This document shows positions 58,667 through 64,000 of a DNA stretch of 64,000 nucleotides, in pieces. A program made the position numbers and the translations under genes. The stretch spans positions 2,418,053 through 2,482,052 of the forward strand of contig NC_061064.1 of the NCBI RefSeq assembly GCF_021917145.1, given 5' to 3'. The DNA comes from Hypomesus transpacificus. Lineage: Eukaryota > Chordata > Actinopteri > Osmeriformes > Osmeridae. Each line of letters starts with the position of its first letter. Position 1 is the first letter of the stretch. The notes beneath the pieces were generated by a model, which was not told the origin of the DNA, did not search any database, and saw only the letters and a program-made list of their open reading frames with translations.

Positions 58667-59043
58667 CCCTCAGCACAGACTTGTCTCTGCCTGGTCTCTG
58701 CCTTGTCTCTGCCTGGTCTCTGCCTGGTCTCTGCCTGGTCTCTGCCTGGTCTCTGACTGGTCTCTGACTGGTCTCTGACTGATCTCTGACTGGTCTCTGC
58801 CTGGTCTCTGCCTGGTCTCTGCCCGTTCTCTGACTGGTCTCTCACTGGTCTCTCACTGGTCTCCCACTGGTCTCTCACTGGTCTCTCACTGGTCTCTGCC
58901 TGGTCTCTGACTGGTCTCTGCCTGGTCTCTGACTGGTCTCTGACTGGTCTCTGCCTGGTCTCTGACTGGTCTCTGACTGGTCTCTGCCTGGTCTCTGCCT
59001 GGTCTCTGCCTGGTCTCTCACTGGTCTCTCACTGGTCTCTGCC
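58667..59043. repeat. 11-bp tandem array, about 34 copies
   Basis: TGGTCTCTGCC with variants TGGTCTCTGAC and TGGTCTCTCAC. Variants occur in runs along the array, suggesting expansion by local duplication. Confidence 0.95.
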
Positions 59044-59499
59044 TACACCACATAGTTTCCTCTCCAGGCTAAAAGTGTCTTGAGGAGCCCAGTGTTGTCG
59101 TGTCTGTGTGCAAGAGGAGTGACCTGGCAGAGGAATGGAAACCTCGGAGCACAGAGGAGGTGTTCACAAACAGCAGCCAGACAGCAAAACCAAGAGGACC
59201 GTGTCTGAAGACTCATTTGAAAATCGTAGGTAGACATTAAGCTGTTCAACTCTCAGCAACGTGAGAATAGAACTGAGCCGGTAACATAAACATGTTAATT
59301 AGTATTTGTTTGAATAATTTTGCATAATCAAAATCATTCTGTTAGTTGTTGGCTGCTGTTCCACAGTCAAGCCTGCTGCCGCTCCACTATCTCCTCTCAA
59401 ATAGACCGGGACATCATACCTGCATGCCGTATTAAACTGAACACAACGATTTTCCAAATCCTTCAAGTCAATGTGGTATTCTTTTTTGTTGACCATGTC

Positions 59500-59690
59500 T
59501 GTTAGCTGCGATGTGGTTACCTTGAAATGTGGCTAGTAAATACATTTACAGACTGTTCCTAGACTGTAACAAACCAAAATACTGTTAGAGCACTTCTGAT
59601 TCTTTATTTTCTGCTGTACCCATCAATTGCACAATCTTTACTTTGCTCTAGATAAAAGCGTCTGCTAAATGAATACATTAAAATAGTAAA
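59500..59690 (+). mobile_element. LINE 3' end-like repeat fragment
   Basis: Same family as 34697-34850: TGTTAGCTGCGATGTGGTTA at the start, TAAAAGCGTCTGCTAAATG at the tail. Confidence 0.6.
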
Positions 59691-60058
59691 AATGGGATTC
59701 TTGTTGCCACCCTCAGTTATGTGTTAACAGACAGACATGTAGATCAAGGGCAGATTTATCAGCAACTGTCTAAAACAGAACTCCCTGGACGTGACCTTTG
59801 AACCCTTAACTGTACCCTGTGGGACGCCATAAAGAGGCGCACAGATACGACTGCGTCTCTGAAGGCTGCGCTCTCTCAGATAAGAACATCAAAGGCAGAA
59901 GCAGGAAGTGATAAGCAGAACTTCCACGTGATAATAATGAGAATATGGTGGGAGAAGCATCATTTAGAGTATCAGATTTAGTCTCTGAGACAGAAGGAAA
60001 AAGAGGAAACAGAGACAGTAGAAAGAAAGCGAGAGAGAGAAAGGTGGGAAAGAGGGAT

Positions 60059-60260
<202 letters not shown>

Positions 60261-60394
60261 ATGGTAATTAACATGACCGTGTTGCAGCCCTGAGTGATTT
60301 TGTAAATAATATTATCTGGAGCTTCGTGCTTATCTGTTCAGGGAAAGTCGGTACAACAGCTCCGGCTTAATGCCTCAACATAAGGCTGACTGTT

Positions 60395-60790
60395 TAGTAG
60401 GAGAGACTGGATGACTGATTGACTGTTTAGGAAGAGAGGCTGACTGTTTAGGAACAGAGCCTGACTGACTGTTTGGGAAGAGAGACTGGATGACTGATTG
60501 ACTGTTTAGGAAGAGAGGCTGACGGTTTAGGAACAGAGTCTGACTGACTCTTTGAGAAGAGAGACTGGGTGACTGATTGACTGTTTAGGAAGAGAGGCTG
60601 ACGGTTTAGGAACAGAGTCTGACTGACTGTTTGGGAAGAGAGACAGGATGACTGATTGACTGTTTAGGACCAGAGGCTGACTGACTGTTTGGGCAGAGAG
60701 AATAGATGACTGACTGACTGTTTAGGACCAGAGGCTGACTGACTGTTTGGGACGAGAGAATAGATGACTGACTGGACTGTTTGGGAAGAG
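60395..60790. repeat. About 60-bp higher-order minisatellite
   Basis: Blocks of GACTGATTGACTGTTTAGGA, AGAGAGGCTGAC and TTTGGGAAGAGAGACTGGAT repeated about six times with variation. Confidence 0.88.
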
Positions 60791-61084
60791 AGAGCTGTTT
60801 GTTTCCAGTCCATTACTCTGACCTCTCACGACGGTCCTCAGAGAGCACACCCTGACCTGAAACTTTAATCCTATTTCAAACCTTCATCTCACCCAGACAG
60901 TTAGACACTTCAGCGTCAGGACTCCAGAAAAAGCTGACAAGGTTTCCACTGAAAAACCATCTCTCTTTCAAGACCCGACTTCCTTGCTTTGAGTTGAGGA
61001 TTTATCAAGCCAAGCAGATATACAATCCACGACATGTCTTAGAGAGTTATAGCAACATATAAGGACAGCTGCCCTGCTGCTGTA

Positions 61085-61128
61085 GTGCATCTGTGTGTGT
61101 GTATGTCTGTGTGTGAGAGAAAGAGAGG

Positions 61129-61171
<43 letters not shown>

Positions 61172-61250
61172 TTTGTGTGCATGTGTGTTTGTGTGTGAGA
61201 GAGAATGTGTGTGTCTCTGTGTGTGTGTGTGTGTGTGTGTTTCTCATGCT
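61085..61250. repeat. TG/GA compound microsatellite
   Basis: (TG)n, then (GA)n at 61135-61168, then (TG)n again to 61242. Confidence 0.92.
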
Positions 61251-61329
61251 GCAGGCTGACTGTCCCCAGAGAGAGAGAGAGTTCTCTTCAGCAGCTCTGT
61301 GATCTTGCCTCACCCAGGTGCCACCCTGT

Positions 61330-61440
61330 CAGATACACACACACACACACACAGACAGACACACACACAGACGCAGACACACACACAGACACACACACAG
61401 AGACACACACAGAGACACCAAGACACACACAGAGACGCAC
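61330..61440. repeat. CA/CAGA microsatellite
   Basis: ACACACACAGACAGAC-type units with GAGACAC variants. Confidence 0.92.
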
Positions 61441-61449
61441 ACAATTCTG

Positions 61450-61545
61450 CAATTCTAATCCTTGATCTCTTTCTGTACTTTCTATATGCCCTATTTTTAT
61501 GTTGCTTTGGATAAAGGCGTCGGCTAAATAAATCAGATGTAAATG
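61450..61545 (+). mobile_element. LINE-tail-like fragment
   Basis: GTACTTTCTATATGCCC, then TTATGTTGCTTTGGATAAAG and GCGTCGGCTAAATAAATC; related to 43915-43985. Confidence 0.5.
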
Positions 61546-61824
61546 TAACCCCTCCCGAAGCACCCTGGGGCCTGTCGGAGCCTGGATGCTGCAGAGACAA
61601 GCTGGGATAGCATCCGTGAGCCGTGGAGCCACGCAGCAATGCAGTTAGCATCCCCTGCTAGCTGCTAACAGACCTGGGCACAGAGGCCTGCCTCTCTCTC
61701 CCCAGAGTGATCCTCCCCATGTCACCCTGCTGGCCTACCCAGCTCTGGCACCGCCCTTCCTGCCCTCAAGAGCCCCTCCTGCCCCTCAGAAGGACCAGCA
61801 AGAGACTTGGCTCGAAGATCTAGA

Positions 61825-61975
61825 TTCCTCTGGATCAAGATACAGATCTGTCAAGATCAAGATACAAATGTGTCAAGATTAAGACACAGATTTGTCAGGA
61901 TCAAGATACAGATTTGTCGAGATAAAAAATATATACAGGTTTATCTAGATCAAGATACAGATCAAGATCAAGGTC
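61825..61975. repeat. About 26-bp minisatellite
   Basis: Variants of GATCAAGATACAGATTTGTC repeated about six times. Confidence 0.88.
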
Positions 61976-62169
61976 TCATACAAGTTTAATCGGACCATCA
62001 TTGAAAACAAACACAGGCCGAGGTTTGGAGAGCATGCCTATGTTGAGGCCACATGGGTGTGGTTTGGAGAAGTGTTCTGGAAGTTTCCCACTGTGAGTTT
62101 CTATCGTTTCCCACGACCCTCTGCTTTGATGACCCTGGAGGGCATGGGGGAGGAGGATCAATGCTGAGA

Positions 62170-62500
62170 GCAGTGGGGGGGGGGGGGGCTGTGGTTGGGG
62201 GAAGAGAGGATTGGCTGTGTTTGGGGCTGGGTGGGGGAGGAGAGGCTGTGTTTGGGGGGGGGGGAGGTGAGGCTGTGTTTGGGGGTGGGTGGGGCAGGTG
62301 AAGCTGTGTTTGGGGGTGGAGGGGAGGTGAGGTTGTGTTGGGGGGTGGGTGGGGGAGGTGAGGCTGTGTTTGGGGGTGGAGGGGAGGTGAGGTTGTGTTT
62401 GGGGGTGGGTGGGGGAGGTGAGGTTGTGTTTGGGGGTGGGTGGGGGAGGTGAGGCTGTGTTTGGGGCTGGGTGGGGGAGGAGAGGCTGGGGCCTAGGGGA
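62170..62500. repeat. G-rich minisatellite of about 34 bp
   Basis: Units such as GTGTTTGGGGGTGGGTGGGG followed by GAGGTGAGGCT, about nine copies. Each unit has at least four G-runs. Confidence 0.93.
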
Positions 62501-63154
62501 GGGGAGGTGGTTGGAGCTGGGGAACAAACATCATGCAAATTAGCAGGGCTTCATCCTTCCTCATCCTACATCTCAACTACCTCATCATTAGCAGACACCA
62601 GTGAAACCCTGGGGCACTAAAACTGATGCGGATGGTTCCATGAAACAAAACCAAAGTCAAAAAGGACACATTCACACGCCCTAATGACAGATTGAACTGT
62701 CACACTACAAAAGCAATGGTGCATGATTATCAACCCTCCAAAACACAGATGATTACAAATGTATACATGTAGTAGTAAGTCAAGGTGTCGTTATCAATGT
62801 GGAAATGACTAGAAACGGCACTGCTTTTTATGAGTTGGGATCCAGATTGTGTCCACTGGTACGGCGAGGAAATATCAAACGGACTGCTGCTGCTGCACTG
62901 CAGTTTAAAACCAGGACTTTACATAATCCCCCAGGAACATCATCCTCTGGAAATGGAAGCCTGTAAGCATCAGCACATAGCATAAGCCTTGGTGTGTGTC
63001 TGTGCACTAGGGAGTGTCTCTTTCCGGAGGGAGGAGGTGAAGTTCCCATCACACGCTGTAATGGTGGAAATGATCGCGGCTGAGCTGCTATCCACAGATA
63101 TCTGCCTCTTTGATGTGGCGGATCGAGTAACGTAAAATACAAAAGCCAGAGGGA

Positions 63155-63325
63155 GAGTTACCAAGAGGTAAAGTTACTAGAGATGGTTATCAGGAAGTAG
63201 AGTTACCAGAGATAGTTACCAGGAAGTAGAGTTACCAGAGATGTTTACCAATAGTTACCAAAGATAGAGTTACCAGGAAGTAGAGTTATCAGAGATAGTT
63301 ACCAGGAAGTAGAGTTACCAGAGTA
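63155..63325. repeat. About 30-bp minisatellite
   Basis: GAGTTACCAGAGATAGTTAC and CAGGAAGTA alternate about five times. Confidence 0.9.
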
Positions 63326-63697
63326 AGAAGCCCTGTAGCTTGGAATTCTGTGGTCCAGGCTGGAGGACAATAGAGTGATTCATCACTCAGACAAGCAGAA
63401 ACACATGGACATACTTGGCTGCACCAAGAGGACCACGCCTGAAACGTAACCACGACTCAGCTGGGGGTCTCTCTTCCAAACACAAGCACCACCCAATCAA
63501 ATCAAGATGCTGGAGAAAGCCCCACACTAAGTAGCTTCATTGAAACTTGGTCGTCCTAGCAACACTCTCCTAGAGCATGGGGAATACCATGTTGAATAAC
63601 ACGAGGATTACGTAACCCCATTTTTCCACCCCATGTGTAAATTTGATGAAAACGAATACAATGCTTTAATCAAAGATATGTTCCGGAGCTAAGAATG

Positions 63698-63732
63698 AGA
63701 GGCAGGCAGGCAGGGGGCTGTGGTACAGGCTG

Positions 63733-63769
<37 letters not shown>

Positions 63770-63842
63770 GGCTGTGGTACAGGCTGCAGGCAGGCAGGCA
63801 GGCAGGCAGGGAGCTGTGGTACAGGCTGCAGGCAGGCTGCAG
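63698..63842. repeat. (GGCA)n with an embedded 30-bp block
   Basis: (GGCA)n runs separated by GGGGCTGTGGTACAGGCTGC, three times. Confidence 0.93.
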
Positions 63843-64000
63843 GGCAGAGACTTTCCATAGACGGACACCAGGGAGACGGTGGAAAAAGTGACGTGAAACA
63901 AAGAATGTACGCAGGAACATATTTTACAGAGGGGGCTGGGAACCAGTCCTGCCTAGCAGCCACCCTCAGCCAGAAGCCAACACTTCCTCTTGGACCCGGG

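Noticed and set aside
58667..59043. CRISPR-like direct repeats
   Set aside because: Units are 11 bp without unique spacers and the genome is a vertebrate; this is a minisatellite.

Overview
The window is vertebrate nuclear DNA and almost certainly from a teleost fish. The genes have short exons with GT/AG introns and animal-specific protein families. The spaces between exons are crowded with microsatellites, minisatellites, tRNA-derived SINEs, fish-type LINE tails and a decayed hAT transposon. The SINE consensus (tRNA-Ser/Leu-like head, LINE-like tail) resembles elements I associate with smelts and salmonid relatives, but that placement is a weak recollection. There are no bacterial features.

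Layout: (1) 1-26335 holds no recognisable gene. It is AT/GC-mixed sequence with very dense simple repeats, an 82-bp duplication, SINE pieces and a 500-N assembly gap at 23085-23584. (2) 26336-39280, minus strand: complete ubash3b (Sts-1/TULA-2) in 14 coding exons, 642 aa, with an 8.6-kb first intron. (3) 40772-44854, minus: complete f11r (JAM-A) in 10 coding exons, 296 aa. (4) 45839-49560, minus: complete usf1 or usf1-like, 10 coding exons, 287 aa. (5) 51732-53224, plus: a divergent thy1-like gene, 3 coding exons, 166 aa. (6) 56797-57229, minus: the last two coding exons of an LHFPL-family tetraspan gene, best matching lhfpl6; its earlier exons lie beyond the window. (7) 57376-64000 is probably the large upstream intron or flank of that gene and contains only repeats.

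All exon joins given here were checked for splice dinucleotides and for phase, and the exon lengths add up to open reading frames. Four genes are read on the minus strand and thy1 is divergent from usf1 and convergent with lhfpl6. The f11r-usf1 neighbourhood matches the human 1q23 arrangement, whereas ubash3b and THY1 are on human 11q23-24, so the window looks like a fusion or older state of related vertebrate paralogous blocks. By family, the genes act in immune-receptor signal damping (ubash3b), junctional adhesion (f11r), GPI-anchored surface recognition (thy1-like), E-box transcription (usf1) and a tetraspan membrane protein (lhfpl6); no shared pathway is implied by the sequence.

The more unusual signals are a JAM-B/C-like extra cysteine pair in the JAM-A second Ig domain, a cysteine-rich divergent Thy-1, an inverted SINE pair in a thy1 intron, an inverted non-SINE repeat and a cluster of perfect hairpins in ubash3b intron 1, a hAT remnant with a broken zinc-finger reading frame in usf1, and a usf1 protein missing a segment before the bHLH domain.
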